Source of the DNA: Gammaproteobacteria bacterium
GTDB taxonomy: Bacteria > Pseudomonadota > Gammaproteobacteria > Steroidobacterales > Steroidobacteraceae
Assembly: GCA_011391405.1 (NCBI GenBank)
Contig: JAABQQ010000227.1
Span: forward strand, 18,100 to 82,099
DNA: 64,000 nt
Direction of reading: 5' to 3'
Both the position numbers and the translations under genes were made by a program. This document shows positions 1 through 10,869 of the stretch, piece after piece; positions within the stretch are counted from its first letter, which is position 1; each line of letters begins with the position of its first letter. The notes beneath the pieces are model-generated. The model did no database searches. It worked only from the letters and a program-made list of their open reading frames with translations, and had not been told where the DNA came from.

Positions 1-712
1 GCGTGTCGAGCGCGTAGAACGGCCGGTCCACGCGCAATGCCTTGGTGTCGCCGTCGTCCGCATCGCTGTAGACGATGCCGAGCCGCGTCCACGTCGAGTG
101 GAAATGGGGGTCGAAGAACTCGAAATTGATCGCTTCACGGTCGACGTCGTTGGACCAGCCGAAGGACAGCTTCTGGCCATTGCCGAGCAGGTTTTTCTCC
201 TCCAACTGGATCGAGCCCGAATTTTCGCCGCCCTGCCGGTTGAAGTTGATGCCGGGATTCAGCGTCCAGGTATCGCGCGTGCGGACCTCGAGGTCGACTT
301 TCCTGCCGTCCCACGCCACGGGACGGATCACCGCGTCGTTGAGGAAGTCGTTGGCGCGAAGGATGCGCTCCGTCTCCTCCACGACACGATGCAGGTAAGG
401 TTCGCCGGACCGGAACAGCAGCTGGTTAAAGACCACCTTGTCGCGGGTGTTGATGTGCAGCCGATTCGCCGTGCGATAGAGCCAGCCGCTTTCGCCGGGG
501 ATCGACGGATCGAAGATGTCGCCCACGACGACCCGGATGTCGCCGATGACGGCGCCGGCCGCCTCGAGCTCCGATCCGGAAGGCAGGCCGGACGGCCAGT
601 CGTGCGCGAGATCCTGGCCGGCACTTGCGGCTGCGCCCGCCGCGTGCACGGTTCCGCCGAGCAGCGACAGCAGCAGCAGGAACAGCGCGATCCAGGAGTG
701 TCGCTTGTGCAC
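1..712 (-). CDS. Outer-membrane protein with POTRA-like N-terminus (BamA/TamA-like), truncated by window edge
   Basis: Reading frame open to the window edge on the minus strand: GTG start, signal peptide (VHKRHSWIALFLLLLSLLGGTVHAAG), then NRLHINTRDKVVFNQLLFRSGEPY..ETERILRANDFLNDAVI, which resembles POTRA domains. Confidence 0.6.
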   Translation of the reverse strand, partial: MHKRHSWIALFLLLLSLLGGTVHAAGAAASAGQDLAHDWPSGLPSGSELEAAGAVIGDIRVVVGDIFDPSIPGESGWLYRTANRLHINTRDKVVFNQLLFRSGEPYLHRVVEETERILRANDFLNDAVIRPVAWDGRKVDLEVRTRDTWTLNPGINFNRQGGENSGSIQLEEKNLLGNGQKLSFGWSNDVDREAINFEFFDPHFHSTWTRLGIVYSDADDGDTKALRVDRPFYALDT

Positions 713-714
713 GC

Positions 715-1689
715 TCAGGGCAGCAGTACCGTCGAGCCGACCGTGCGCCGGTCCTGCAGGTCGCGATGCGCCTGCTGCACGTCGCGGATCGGGTAGGTCT
801 GGCCGATCTCGATGCGCACGATGCCGCGCCCGATAACGTCGAACAGTTCAGCGGCTGATCGCAGCAGGTCCGGGCGCTTCGACACGTACGAGAACAGCAC
901 GGGTCGCGTGAGGAACAGCGAGCCGCGCCTGGCGAGTTCGAGCGGCGCGACCGGCGGCACGGGACCGGATGCATTGCCGTACGTCACCATGAGCCCGAGC
1001 GGGCGCAACGAATCGAGCGACGCGAAGAACGTGTCCTTGCCAACGGAATCGTAGACGACATGCGCGCCCTGCCCGCCCGTGAGTTCCTTGACGCGTGCGG
1101 CCAGATCGTCGCGGCCCTGGATCAACACATCCTTGCAACCCATGGCACGCACCGCCGTTGCCTTGGCGTCGCTGCCGACGACGGCGATCACTTGCGCGCC
1201 GAGGTGCAACGCCCACTGCACGAGGATGCTGCCGACACCGCCCGCAGCAGCGTGCACTACGACGACCGTGCCCTTGCGCACCTTGTACGTCCGGAGCAGC
1301 AGCACCTGTGCCGTCATGCCCTTGAGCAACGCGGCGGCGGCGAGCCGATCGCTGACGCCTTCCGGCACCGGCACCAGATTGCCCACCGGCATCACACGTT
1401 CGTCGGCGTACGCACCCGGCGCAGGCGACGCATAGGCGACTCGATCGCCGGCCCTGATGTCGCGCACGCCAGGCCCGACAGCTTCGACCACACCCGCGGC
1501 CTCCCGGCCGAGCCCGGTCGGAAGCTGGCCGCCATACAGCCCGGTGCGCTCGTAGATGTCGATGAAGTTGAGGCCGACGGCCGTCTGTCTGACCAATGCC
1601 TCGCCGCGCCCCGGGGCGGCGGACGCGACCTCTTCCCAGCGCATCACTTCTGGACCGCCGTGGGCATGGATTCGGATGGCATGTGGCAT
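715..1689 (-). CDS. NAD(P)H:quinone oxidoreductase (zinc-type alcohol dehydrogenase-like)
   Basis: 324-aa ORF; GLNFIDIYERTGLY and VHAAAGGVGSILVQWA motifs typical of Qor. Confidence 0.9.
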   Translation of the reverse strand: MPHAIRIHAHGGPEVMRWEEVASAAPGRGEALVRQTAVGLNFIDIYERTGLYGGQLPTGLGREAAGVVEAVGPGVRDIRAGDRVAYASPAPGAYADERVMPVGNLVPVPEGVSDRLAAAALLKGMTAQVLLLRTYKVRKGTVVVVHAAAGGVGSILVQWALHLGAQVIAVVGSDAKATAVRAMGCKDVLIQGRDDLAARVKELTGGQGAHVVYDSVGKDTFFASLDSLRPLGLMVTYGNASGPVPPVAPLELARRGSLFLTRPVLFSYVSKRPDLLRSAAELFDVIGRGIVRIEIGQTYPIRDVQQAHRDLQDRRTVGSTVLLP

Positions 1690-1821
1690 GGGTACACCGT
1701 GCGGCGCAGGAACAGGCGCCGATGATGACGACCGGCGTGCCGATGAGGAAGTGGCCCTTCCCGCAGACGTGCGGTTCCGGGTGTCAGACGCCGCCCGCAG
1801 CGAGAATCAATCGCGCCTGCG

Positions 1822-2199
1822 TCAAGGCGGCGGCAGCGGGGCCTCCATGATGACGAGGTCGGCGACTGGCCGGCCACCGATCAGGTGTTCCTGGAGGATC
1901 CGTTCCAGGTTCTCGGGCGTGCACTTGCGATACCAGACACCCTCCGGATAGACGACGGCGATCGGGCCGGCGACGCAGACCCGCAGGCAATGCGCCTTGG
2001 TCCGCATCACGCCGCCGTCGACGTCGACCAGGCCCAGCTCGCGGAAACGTCGCTTGAGGTAGTCCCAGCTCTCCTCGGAGCGCGCGACGGGTGCGCATTT
2101 CTCCCCGGCCACGCACAGGAAGATGTGTCGCTGCTGCCGACCGAGGTGCAGCTTGGCGACCGCGCGTTCGAGCGCCTCGGCGGGAGAGAGATCGGTCAA
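1822..2199 (-). CDS. (2Fe-2S) ferredoxin domain-containing protein
   Basis: [15 protein letters not shown]...[22 protein letters not shown] thioredoxin-like ferredoxin pattern; start uncertain (TTG proposed). Confidence 0.75.
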   Translation of the reverse strand: MTDLSPAEALERAVAKLHLGRQQRHIFLCVAGEKCAPVARSEESWDYLKRRFRELGLVDVDGGVMRTKAHCLRVCVAGPIAVVYPEGVWYRKCTPENLERILQEHLIGGRPVADLVIMEAPLPPP

Positions 2200-2209
2200 C
2201 GCAGGGCCA

Positions 2210-2707
<498 letters not shown>

Positions 2708-2865
2708 TCAATTATCGTGCAGGCACCTCGCACCACCATGGAGCGCCACGGCCATCGACTGCCCATGGCTGGTGCGCAAGGATAGCCACGCGCCCACCCG
2801 GACGCACCCCCGACCCTGTTGCTTTGCGGCATCATAGGTCATCGGCAGGGTCCGTAGAGGTTGGC

Positions 2866-4086
2866 ATGACGGAGCAGACGGTCGTGATTGTCGGTGCGAG
2901 CCACGCGGCGGTGCAGGCGGTCGATACGCTGCGCCGCGAAGGTCACACCGGTCGCATCGTGCTGGTCGGCGACGAGCCGTACCTGCCCTACAACCGGCCG
3001 CCGCTGTCCAAGAAATACCTCGCGGGTGAAATGGAGCGCGAGCGGCTGCTGCTGCGCAGCGCCCAGTTCTACGAACAGCACCTGGTGGACGTGAAGCTCG
3101 GACTGCGGGTCACCGCAATCGACCGGGCGGACCAGCGACTGCGCCTGAGCGACGGCGCGGAACTGCGCTACGACAAGCTGATCCTGTGCCTCGGCAGCCG
3201 CAACCGCCTGCTGGAAGTGCCCGGTTACAACCTCAAGGGCATCCACTACCTGCGCACGATGGCCGACGTCGACGGCATTCGTGCCGACCTCCCCGGGGCG
3301 AAGAAAATCGTCATCGTGGGCGCGGGTTACATCGGGCTGGAGGCGGCCGCGTCCGCCAGGCACCTTGGCCTCGAGGTTACCGTGCTCGAGATGGCCGACC
3401 GACCGCTTCAGCGCGTGACGACACCCGAAATGTCTGCCTTTTACATGCATCGGCACGAGCGCGAAGGCGTGCGCGTGCTGTGCGGCATGTCGGTTTCCTC
3501 GTTCAAGGGGGATGCGGCTGGCCACCACGTGACGGGCGTCGCCTGCGGCGAACGTGAATTCGACGCGGACTTCGTCATCGTCGGCGTGGGCATCCTGCCC
3601 GAGACGACGCTCGCGGCGGCCGCTGGCCTGCGCTGCGAGAACGGCATCTGGGTCGACGAGCAGTGCCAGACGTCGGATCCGAACATCTACGCCGCGGGTG
3701 ACTGCACGTTCCATCAGAGCGTGCGCTATGGACGCCGGCTGCGGCTCGAGTCGGTGGACAACGCCGTCGAGCAAGCGAAGACGGCGGCATCGAACATCTG
3801 TGGCAAGGCGGTCCGCCACGAACACGTGCCCTGGTTCTGGTCGGATCAGTACGACCTGAAGCTGCAGATCGCAGGCTTGGCGCAGGGGTACGACCAGACG
3901 GTAATGCGCGGCAGTCCTGACTCGGGACGTTTCGCGCTGTACTACCTGGCGCAGGGCGAACTGCTGGCAGTGGACGCGATCAACAGCCCGAAGGACTTCA
4001 TGCAGGGCAAGAAGTGGATCGCGGAGCGCAAACACCCGGACCCCGTGCAGCTCGCGGACCTGTCCGTCGACCTGAAGACGCTTTGA
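2866..4086 (+). CDS. FAD-dependent pyridine nucleotide-disulfide oxidoreductase (ferredoxin/rubredoxin reductase-like)
   Basis: VVIVGASHAAVQAVDTLR, KKIVIVGAGYIGLEAAA, IYAAGDC motifs; 406 aa. Confidence 0.92.
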   Translation: MTEQTVVIVGASHAAVQAVDTLRREGHTGRIVLVGDEPYLPYNRPPLSKKYLAGEMERERLLLRSAQFYEQHLVDVKLGLRVTAIDRADQRLRLSDGAELRYDKLILCLGSRNRLLEVPGYNLKGIHYLRTMADVDGIRADLPGAKKIVIVGAGYIGLEAAASARHLGLEVTVLEMADRPLQRVTTPEMSAFYMHRHEREGVRVLCGMSVSSFKGDAAGHHVTGVACGEREFDADFVIVGVGILPETTLAAAAGLRCENGIWVDEQCQTSDPNIYAAGDCTFHQSVRYGRRLRLESVDNAVEQAKTAASNICGKAVRHEHVPWFWSDQYDLKLQIAGLAQGYDQTVMRGSPDSGRFALYYLAQGELLAVDAINSPKDFMQGKKWIAERKHPDPVQLADLSVDLKTL

Positions 4087-4181
4087 GCCCGGCACTCCGT
4101 CCTTGCAGGACGGACGTCCACAAGGTACTTTCGATCAACTTTTTTGCAGTGCGGTAAGGCCGTGCGCCCGGGGAGAATGGC

Positions 4182-5936
4182 ATGAGCGCTGACAAGGGCA
4201 AGGCGGAGAAGTCGCTGATTTCGGACGAGGCATCGCGCGAGTTGCTCGCGGCGCTTGGTCAGCTGACCGGCGGCATGTCACCGCAGGCGTTCGGCGGCGC
4301 CTGGTGGAACGTGCTCTCGCGGCTGGCGCTCGCCCCTGGACGGCAGGCGCAGATCGCACAGACGGCGATCCAGAAGGCGATTGCCCTCGCCCAGTTCACG
4401 GGCGGCGCGCTCAAGCCGCAAGGCGAACCCGTCGCGCCGCAGACTGCAGGCACGACCTACGCCAATCGCTTTGCCGATCCGGCGTGGGCGAAGTTTCCGT
4501 TCAACGTGCTCGCGCAATCGTTCATCACGGCCGCTGAGCTTGCCCGTGAAGCGGTGAACGGCGTGCCTGGAACCGATGTCGCCGCCGAGAACGTCGTCGG
4601 GTTCACCTTGCGCGAAGGCCTCGAGCTCCTGGCACCCGACAACTACCTGCCAACCAATCCGCAGCTGCTCCACCAGACGCGTGCGGAGGGCGGCAAGAAC
4701 CTCGTGCGCGGCGTGAAGTACCTCGCCGAAGACGTGCAGAGGATGCTCAAAGGCCTCGGCCCCGTCGGCGTCGAGAACTACCAGGTCGGCCAGCAGATCG
4801 CGGCGAGCAAGGGCAAGGTCATCCTGCGCAACCCGCTGATGGAGCTGATCCAGTATTCGCCGACGACGCCGAAAGTCCATGCCGAACCGATCCTGGTCGT
4901 GCCGGCGTGGATCATGAAGTACTACATCCTCGACCTGTCGCCGAAGAACTCGCTGGTGAAATACCTCACCGACCAGGGTCACACGGTCTTCATGATTTCG
5001 TGGAAGAACCCGACGGCCGACGACCGCGACGTCACCATGGACGACTACCTGTCGCTCGGCGTGCTCGCGGCGCTCGACGCGATCAACAAGGTGGTACCGA
5101 AGCGCAAGGTGCACGGCGTCGGCTATTGCATCGGTGGCACGCTGCTCGCGGTCGCTGCGGCGGCGATGGCGCAGAAGGATGACGACCGGCTCGCGACGGT
5201 CACGATGTTTGCCGCGCAGACCGACTTCAGCGAACCGGGCGAGCTGTCGGTGTTCATCAGCCCGGCGCAGCTCGCGATGCTCGAAGCGCTGATGTGGAAG
5301 AAGGGCGTGCTCGAGAGCAGCCAGATGGGCGGCGCTTTCCAGATGCTGCGCACGTACGACCTGCTGTGGAGTCCGTCGATCGCGACATACCTGAAAGGCG
5401 AGCGCACCGGCGTCAACGACCTGATGTCGTGGAACGCCGACGGCACGCGCATGGCCTATCGAATGCACACCGATTACCTGCACCAGCTGTATCTCAACAA
5501 CGATCTCGCCGAGGGACGATACGTCGCACTGGGCGAGACGCTCGACCTGGCGGCGGTGGACGCACCCATGTTCGTCGTCGGCACCGAGACGGACCATGTC
5601 GCGCCGTGGAAGTCGGTGTACAAAGTCGGCAAGCTCGTGCGTTCGAAGGACTACACCTTCTGCCTGACGAGCGGCGGCCACAACGCCGGCATCATCAGCG
5701 GGCCGGTGCATCCGAAGCGCCGACATCGTGTGCTCACGATCAAGGCCGGTGCGCGCCTGCCCTCGCCGGCGCAGTACATGAAGACGGTCGAGCCTGCGCA
5801 AGGCTCGTGGTGGCCGACGTTCGCCGCGTGGCTCGTCGAACACTCGACGAAGACGAAAGTGGCGCCGCCGAAAATGGGCGCGGCCGGCTACAAGCCGGTG
5901 TGCGATGCGCCGGGCGAGTACGTGCTGGCTCGGTGA
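4182..5936 (+). CDS. phaC: Class I poly(3-hydroxyalkanoate) synthase
   Basis: 584 aa; VHGVGYCIGGTLLA lipase-like box (G-x-C-x-G), GGHNAGIISGP near C-terminus. Confidence 0.95.
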   Translation: MSADKGKAEKSLISDEASRELLAALGQLTGGMSPQAFGGAWWNVLSRLALAPGRQAQIAQTAIQKAIALAQFTGGALKPQGEPVAPQTAGTTYANRFADPAWAKFPFNVLAQSFITAAELAREAVNGVPGTDVAAENVVGFTLREGLELLAPDNYLPTNPQLLHQTRAEGGKNLVRGVKYLAEDVQRMLKGLGPVGVENYQVGQQIAASKGKVILRNPLMELIQYSPTTPKVHAEPILVVPAWIMKYYILDLSPKNSLVKYLTDQGHTVFMISWKNPTADDRDVTMDDYLSLGVLAALDAINKVVPKRKVHGVGYCIGGTLLAVAAAAMAQKDDDRLATVTMFAAQTDFSEPGELSVFISPAQLAMLEALMWKKGVLESSQMGGAFQMLRTYDLLWSPSIATYLKGERTGVNDLMSWNADGTRMAYRMHTDYLHQLYLNNDLAEGRYVALGETLDLAAVDAPMFVVGTETDHVAPWKSVYKVGKLVRSKDYTFCLTSGGHNAGIISGPVHPKRRHRVLTIKAGARLPSPAQYMKTVEPAQGSWWPTFAAWLVEHSTKTKVAPPKMGAAGYKPVCDAPGEYVLAR

Positions 5937-5966
5937 GCGGTTGGGCTTCAGGGGTTCGCGGTGATG

Positions 5967-6035
5967 GACCGGGATTTGGTTCATTCCCCTGCGCGCCAGG
6001 AAACATGCGCGCGGGAAATGAACCAAATCCCGGTC
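5967..6035. repeat. Long near-perfect palindrome downstream of phaC
   Basis: gaccgggatttggttcatt-ccc..gcgcgc / gcgcgcgggaaatgaaccaaatcccggtc, arms about 29-30 nt, roughly 10-nt loop. Confidence 0.85.
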
Positions 6036-6226
6036 TGACCGACGGCGCCTGAGCTGCCGTGCTCGGCGACCGAGCACGTTCGCACGGCGCATCGACATCG
6101 GGCTTGACCAGCAGAATTTTGGGGTCGCGGCCACAGCCCTGAGTTCGACTGCGTAACGGTGCGACCCGGCGGTTACTGGGCCGGGATGGTCACCAGCGGC
6201 AGCCGGCCGAGCACAGGGACCGTCGG

Positions 6227-6723
6227 TCAGTTCAGGTCGGCATCCTTGTAATACCGGGTGCCCTTGGCGGTGAGCTCCAGTGCCAGGCCGTCATCGGTGA
6301 GCTGGTAAAGCCAGACCCAATGAAGCGATCCAGGTCCGCTTTGTTCTCGAACACCCACACCAGCCGGAATTTCTTTACGCCAAAGCCGAGACCCGCCTGA
6401 ACTTCTGCCATCTTCATGAAGGTCTCTTTCTTCGTCTTGTTGTCGACTACGAGGCCGGTACCGCTGCCGCCGCCCGCCACCAGGACCTTGACACCGAAGT
6501 TGCCGAAGACAGCGTAGCCCGCAGCTTTGCGGATGTGCCTCTCGGCCTCGGGTTGAACTCGATAGAGGTCCTTGAGCGCCTGGTCGCGCGTCTTGTGGAT
6601 CTCGGCGCGCTGCTCATCCGGAGTCTTTTCCTTTGGGAAAATCGAGGCGCCGGCCGTGCCGTGCAGCACCAGGCCGCTGAGCAGCAACGACAATGCTGCA
6701 AGCACCAGGTTGCGTCGGGTCAT
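6227..6723 (-). pseudogene. YSC84/SYLF-family lipid-binding protein with apparent internal deletion and frameshift
   Basis: N-terminal YSC84-like frame (FGNFGVKVLVAGGGSGTGLVV) ends in an unrelated tail; the family C-terminus (VWLYQLTDDGLALELTAKGTRYYKDADLN*) is present in another frame right after DLDRFI. Confidence 0.7.
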
Positions 6724-6732
6724 GCTTCGCCC

Positions 6733-7299
6733 TTACTTGACTGTGTAGCCCTTCGGCTCGAGACAGGCGGCGAAGCCTTTCTTGAAGAGATCGACTTGCT
6801 GCTGATTCGCAGCCTGAGTCTGCTGCGTCGCCTGCTGCTGTTGCTGGGTGGCCTGCTCAGCGGCCGCCTGCTGGTTCTTGCGGCTCTGGCGGCCACCGGC
6901 CACTACGCCCGCGGTGGCGCCGATCGCCGCACCCTTGCCGGCGTCGTCGTCAGCCACCTCGCCAATGACAGCGCCCGCGGCGGCACCGCGCGCTGCACCC
7001 CTCAAGCGAGAGCCGTCGGCGGCAGGAGCCTTCTGCGCAGTAGGCGCCGCTGGTTGGGCCGCTGCGGGGGGCGGCGCCATGGGATCGACGCCGGTCTGGC
7101 CCTTCGACCAGGCGTAGCACTCGCCTTCGTCCTGCGATTGCTTTTGGGGCGTCTGTCCCTTCGCTGGAAACACGACCATGCCGAGCGAAGTGGAAATGGG
7201 CTTCGACGCGGGAGCCGGCGTCGCGGGGGCCTGCGCCCCAGCCTGGACGCCGACGACCAGAAGGGCCGTCAATGCAATGATTCTGCCGACGCCGTTCAT
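6733..7299 (-). CDS. Glycine-zipper (YMGG-like) outer-membrane/periplasmic protein
   Basis: Signal peptide, GAARGAAAGAVIGEVADDDAGKGAAIGATAGVVAGG, Gln-rich tail; 188 aa. Confidence 0.85.
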   Translation of the reverse strand: MNGVGRIIALTALLVVGVQAGAQAPATPAPASKPISTSLGMVVFPAKGQTPQKQSQDEGECYAWSKGQTGVDPMAPPPAAAQPAAPTAQKAPAADGSRLRGAARGAAAGAVIGEVADDDAGKGAAIGATAGVVAGGRQSRKNQQAAAEQATQQQQQATQQTQAANQQQVDLFKKGFAACLEPKGYTVK

Positions 7300-9656
7300 T
7301 TCGACACCTCCACCGTGACCTTTGGAATATGGCCGCTGAACTTCGACTTGGCCTCCGAGCCGATTGCCTCGACCACGGGCGTTCCAAGGTCGATGCCGAC
7401 GTCCGCGGTCTCGTCGGCGGAGAACATGCCAGCCTGCGTATTTTCGATCCGTCCCTCGCCAACTTTTTCGCCGTTGATGAAAAGGGTACCCAGGCCGCCT
7501 TTGCCGGGGCCACCGCCGTCGTACGCGAACACGAACTTCAGTGTCGACTGGCCCGGTGCAAGCGGCTTGGTGGCGACGATGTTCGACTGTTGCAACCCGA
7601 GGAAGTTGTAGCCGTAGGCCGGCACGCCGTCCTTGACGTACAGCGACCAGCCGCCGAAGCGCCCGCCCTGCGCAATAACCGTGCCGTTGACCACGCCCTG
7701 CGGCACGTCGAGTTCCGCCGTGATGGTCTTGGAGCGGTTCTTCACGTTGACGAACACGCCTTCCATCATTCCCGTCATGCCTTCGGCCAGCGTCAGCGAG
7801 GTACGACCGGCCATGAGGTCGGGACGACCGACCGCGGCGCCATCCATGCGCTCGAAGACACGATCGTCCATCGGCAGCACGTGATGCTTCTCGGCCTCCT
7901 GCAGGAATACCGCCTGGAGCTCCGCGAGCTTTTGCGGGTTCTTCGACGCGAGGTCGCTGGCCAGGCTGAAATCGGCTCGCGTGTCGTACAACTGCCACGC
8001 AGTGTTGTCATCCAGCGTTCGACGCGGCTTGGCTTCCCACGGCGCCCTGTGGATCGTGCGGGCGAACCAGCCGTCGTGATAGATGGCACGGTTGCCGGCG
8101 ATCTCGAAGTACTGCGTCGTGTGGCGCTCCTTCGCCCTGGAATCATCGAACGTGTACACGAGGCTCGTCCCTTCCATCGGAATCTGCGGTGTGCTGTTGA
8201 CCACCTTCGGCTCTGGCAGGCCGATGGCCTCGAGGATGGTCGGCGCCACGTCGATCACGTGACCGAACTGCGTGCGGATCCCGTTCTTCGCCTTGATGCC
8301 CCTGGGCCAGGACATGACCATGCCGTTGCGCGTGCCGCCGAAGTCTGAAGGCACCTGCTTCATCCAGCCGAAGGGCGAGTTCAATCCAACCGCCCAGCCG
8401 GACGCCATGTGCGGATAGGTTTCGGGACCGCCCCACTGGTCGATCTTCGGCAGCATGTCCGCAACGGCCTCCTGCACGCCATTGAAATAGGTGTACTCGT
8501 TGAACATGCCGTTCGCGCCACCTTCACCGCTGGTGCCGTTGTCGCCAGCGATATAGACGACCAGCGTGTTGTCGGCCTGGCCGACGTCGTCGAACGCCTT
8601 GAGCATGCGGCCGATTTCGTGATCGGTGTATTCGGCGAACGCGGCGAACACTTCGGCCTGGCGCGTGAACAGGCTTTTCTCGTCGGCCGAAAGCGCATCC
8701 CAGTCGCGGATCGCAGGCGGCTTCGGTGCAAGCTTGGTGCCCGACGGGACGATGCCCAACTTGATCTGACGCGCCAGGGTTTCCTCGCGCATCTTGTCCC
8801 AGCCCTGGTCGAACTTGCCCTTCCAGCGCGCGATCCATTCCTTCGGCACGTGATGGGGCGCGTGCGTCGCGCCCGGAGCGAAGTAGATGAAGGACGGCTT
8901 CTGGGGGGTCAGTGCCTTCTGGTACTTGATCCAGGCCACGGCCTTGTCCGTCATGTCGGTCATGAAGTGGTAGTTCGGGTCGTGCGGCAGTTCGACGACG
9001 GCGGTGCCGTCGTAAAGGAACGGTGCCCACTGGTTCGTCTCGCCACCCAGGAAGCCGTAGAACTTGTCGAATCCCTGACGCGTGGGCCAGCGATCGAACG
9101 GCCCGGCAACGCTCGCTTCCCAAGCCGCGGTTTCGTGCCACTTGCCGAACGCCGCTGTGGCGTAGCCATTGAGCCGCAACGTCTCGGCCAACGGCGCCGT
9201 GGCGTTTGGAATCTGTCCGGTGGCGCCCGGCAGTCCGGTGGCCATCTCGGTGATGAAAGCCATGTTCACCGTGTGGTGATTGCGTCCGGACTTGAGTGCC
9301 GCGCGGGTCGGCGAACACAGCGCCGTAGTGTGGAAGTTGTTGTAGCGCAGGCCTTGCTGTGCCAGCCCATCCAACGTCGGCATCGATACCGGGCCGCCGA
9401 ACGCCGTGGGCACGCCGAAGCCCAGGTCGTCGATCAACACGATCACGACGTTGGGCGCGCCGTCGGGTGCCTTGACCTCAAAGCGCTGCGGCATCGCCAC
9501 CTTGCGCGCGTCGATTTCCTCGTAGAGCGGGCGCGCCGGCTCCTGCAGCGGCAGTATTGTCCGATCCAGCTGCCCCGGCTCTGCCGCGAACGCTTGCGAA
9601 GCAAGCAACCCCACGGCGCAGCAACCGACGGCCCTACCAGGAAGTGATCTGGACAT
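7296..9656 (-). CDS. Arylsulfatase (sulfatase family, formylglycine type)
   Basis: NVVIVLIDDLGFGVPTAFGG and ALCSPTRAALKSGRNHH (C-x-P-x-R FGly motif); 786 aa; overlaps next start by 4 nt. Confidence 0.95.
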   Translation of the reverse strand: MSRSLPGRAVGCCAVGLLASQAFAAEPGQLDRTILPLQEPARPLYEEIDARKVAMPQRFEVKAPDGAPNVVIVLIDDLGFGVPTAFGGPVSMPTLDGLAQQGLRYNNFHTTALCSPTRAALKSGRNHHTVNMAFITEMATGLPGATGQIPNATAPLAETLRLNGYATAAFGKWHETAAWEASVAGPFDRWPTRQGFDKFYGFLGGETNQWAPFLYDGTAVVELPHDPNYHFMTDMTDKAVAWIKYQKALTPQKPSFIYFAPGATHAPHHVPKEWIARWKGKFDQGWDKMREETLARQIKLGIVPSGTKLAPKPPAIRDWDALSADEKSLFTRQAEVFAAFAEYTDHEIGRMLKAFDDVGQADNTLVVYIAGDNGTSGEGGANGMFNEYTYFNGVQEAVADMLPKIDQWGGPETYPHMASGWAVGLNSPFGWMKQVPSDFGGTRNGMVMSWPRGIKAKNGIRTQFGHVIDVAPTILEAIGLPEPKVVNSTPQIPMEGTSLVYTFDDSRAKERHTTQYFEIAGNRAIYHDGWFARTIHRAPWEAKPRRTLDDNTAWQLYDTRADFSLASDLASKNPQKLAELQAVFLQEAEKHHVLPMDDRVFERMDGAAVGRPDLMAGRTSLTLAEGMTGMMEGVFVNVKNRSKTITAELDVPQGVVNGTVIAQGGRFGGWSLYVKDGVPAYGYNFLGLQQSNIVATKPLAPGQSTLKFVFAYDGGGPGKGGLGTLFINGEKVGEGRIENTQAGMFSADETADVGIDLGTPVVEAIGSEAKSKFSGHIPKVTVEVSK

Positions 9657-9747
9657 CTCTAGTCTCCCACCCGTTTAACTCGCCTACGCTACTCGCTCCA
9701 GCGAAACCAAACTTCACATTTCCGGCGGTTCCCGCTAGTTTGGCCAA

Positions 9748-10869
9748 ATGACCTCGCCAAAAGCCGCCCGCACGTCCACGCGAGCATCCGCGCGCAGCGT
9801 GCTGCATGCGACCGCGGACATGTCGGTTGCGCCGCTGCAAGCCATCCCCTCCTTGCTGCGTGAGTTCGGAGTGGAGCCCTCGCCGGTGCTCGAGCGCGCA
9901 GGAGTCGACCAGGGTGTGCTGGCGGACGCCGCCAATCGCCTGCCCTTTGGTCTTGTGGGTCGACTCCTCGACGAATGCGTGGCCGCCAGTGCGTGCCCCC
10001 ACTTCGGCTTGCTCCTTGGCATTCGATCCGGCCCCGCCGCCGCCGGCATCGCTGGCCATCTCTTCAGGCATGCGGAGTCGGTACATGCAGCACTGCGCCT
10101 GTTCATCGCGCACCTGCACCTGCACGACCGTGGCGGTGTCGTCGCACTCAACCCGCACGGCGCCGAAAACGTCGAACTTTCGTACTTGATCCATCACCCG
10201 AATACGCCCGGCACAGCGCAGATCCTCGATGCGAGCATCGCCATCGCTTGTTCCGTCATGAGGTGCCTGTGCGGCGCCCGATGGACCCCATCCGAGGTCA
10301 CGTTGTCCCGCGAGCGGCCGCGAATGGTGGGACCGTACCGCTCTTTTTTTCATGCGCCGATCAGGTTCGACGCCCCTCACTCAGCGTTGATCTTTCCGGC
10401 ACGCTGTCTCGATCAGGCGGTCGCGGGCGCCGACGCGGCCGCCAGAACCCGCTTGCTGGCGCTCGCGGTTGAACTCGATGCTGCTCGGCCCGCCACCGTT
10501 ACCGAGCTGACGATCCGCGCCCTGACTCGCATGGTCATCGCAATGCCGCCTTCGACCGACCGGGTCGCACAGGTCCTGGGCGTCAAGCCACGCAGGCTGC
10601 GAGAGCGACTCGAGGCCGAAGGCAGCAGCGTCAAGGGACTGCTCGAAGATCTGCGCTGCGAGCTGGCGCGGCAACTGCTGGAGGATTCGCGCATGCCGAT
10701 CGCGGAAATCGCGGCAACGCTGCACTACTCCAGGCCTGGCGCGTTCTCCCGTGCCTTCAAGGGCTGGACCGGCCAGACTCCACGACAATGGCGAACGGCT
10801 GTCGGCAGGCGCGCACGAACTACCCGAGCCCGCCACCGACCGCAAACGCGGATCCAGGCGTGCGCTTGA
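9748..10869 (+). CDS. AraC-family transcriptional regulator
   Basis: C-terminal AraC HTH (MPIAEIAATLHYSRPGAFSRAFKGWTGQTPRQWR); 373 aa; stop codon lies in the adjacent palindrome. Confidence 0.9.
   Translation: MTSPKAARTSTRASARSVLHATADMSVAPLQAIPSLLREFGVEPSPVLERAGVDQGVLADAANRLPFGLVGRLLDECVAASACPHFGLLLGIRSGPAAAGIAGHLFRHAESVHAALRLFIAHLHLHDRGGVVALNPHGAENVELSYLIHHPNTPGTAQILDASIAIACSVMRCLCGARWTPSEVTLSRERPRMVGPYRSFFHAPIRFDAPHSALIFPARCLDQAVAGADAAARTRLLALAVELDAARPATVTELTIRALTRMVIAMPPSTDRVAQVLGVKPRRLRERLEAEGSSVKGLLEDLRCELARQLLEDSRMPIAEIAATLHYSRPGAFSRAFKGWTGQTPRQWRTAVGRRARTTRARHRPQTRIQACA

Noticed and set aside
4097-4113. CCGTCCT-TGC-AGGACGG hairpin between the FAD oxidoreductase and phaC
   Set aside because: Short stem with no U tract; not enough support for a terminator or regulatory element.
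9634-10380. Minus-strand 248-aa ORF overlapping the AraC regulator
   Set aside because: Opposite a clear AraC HTH gene with no recognisable motif; judged spurious.
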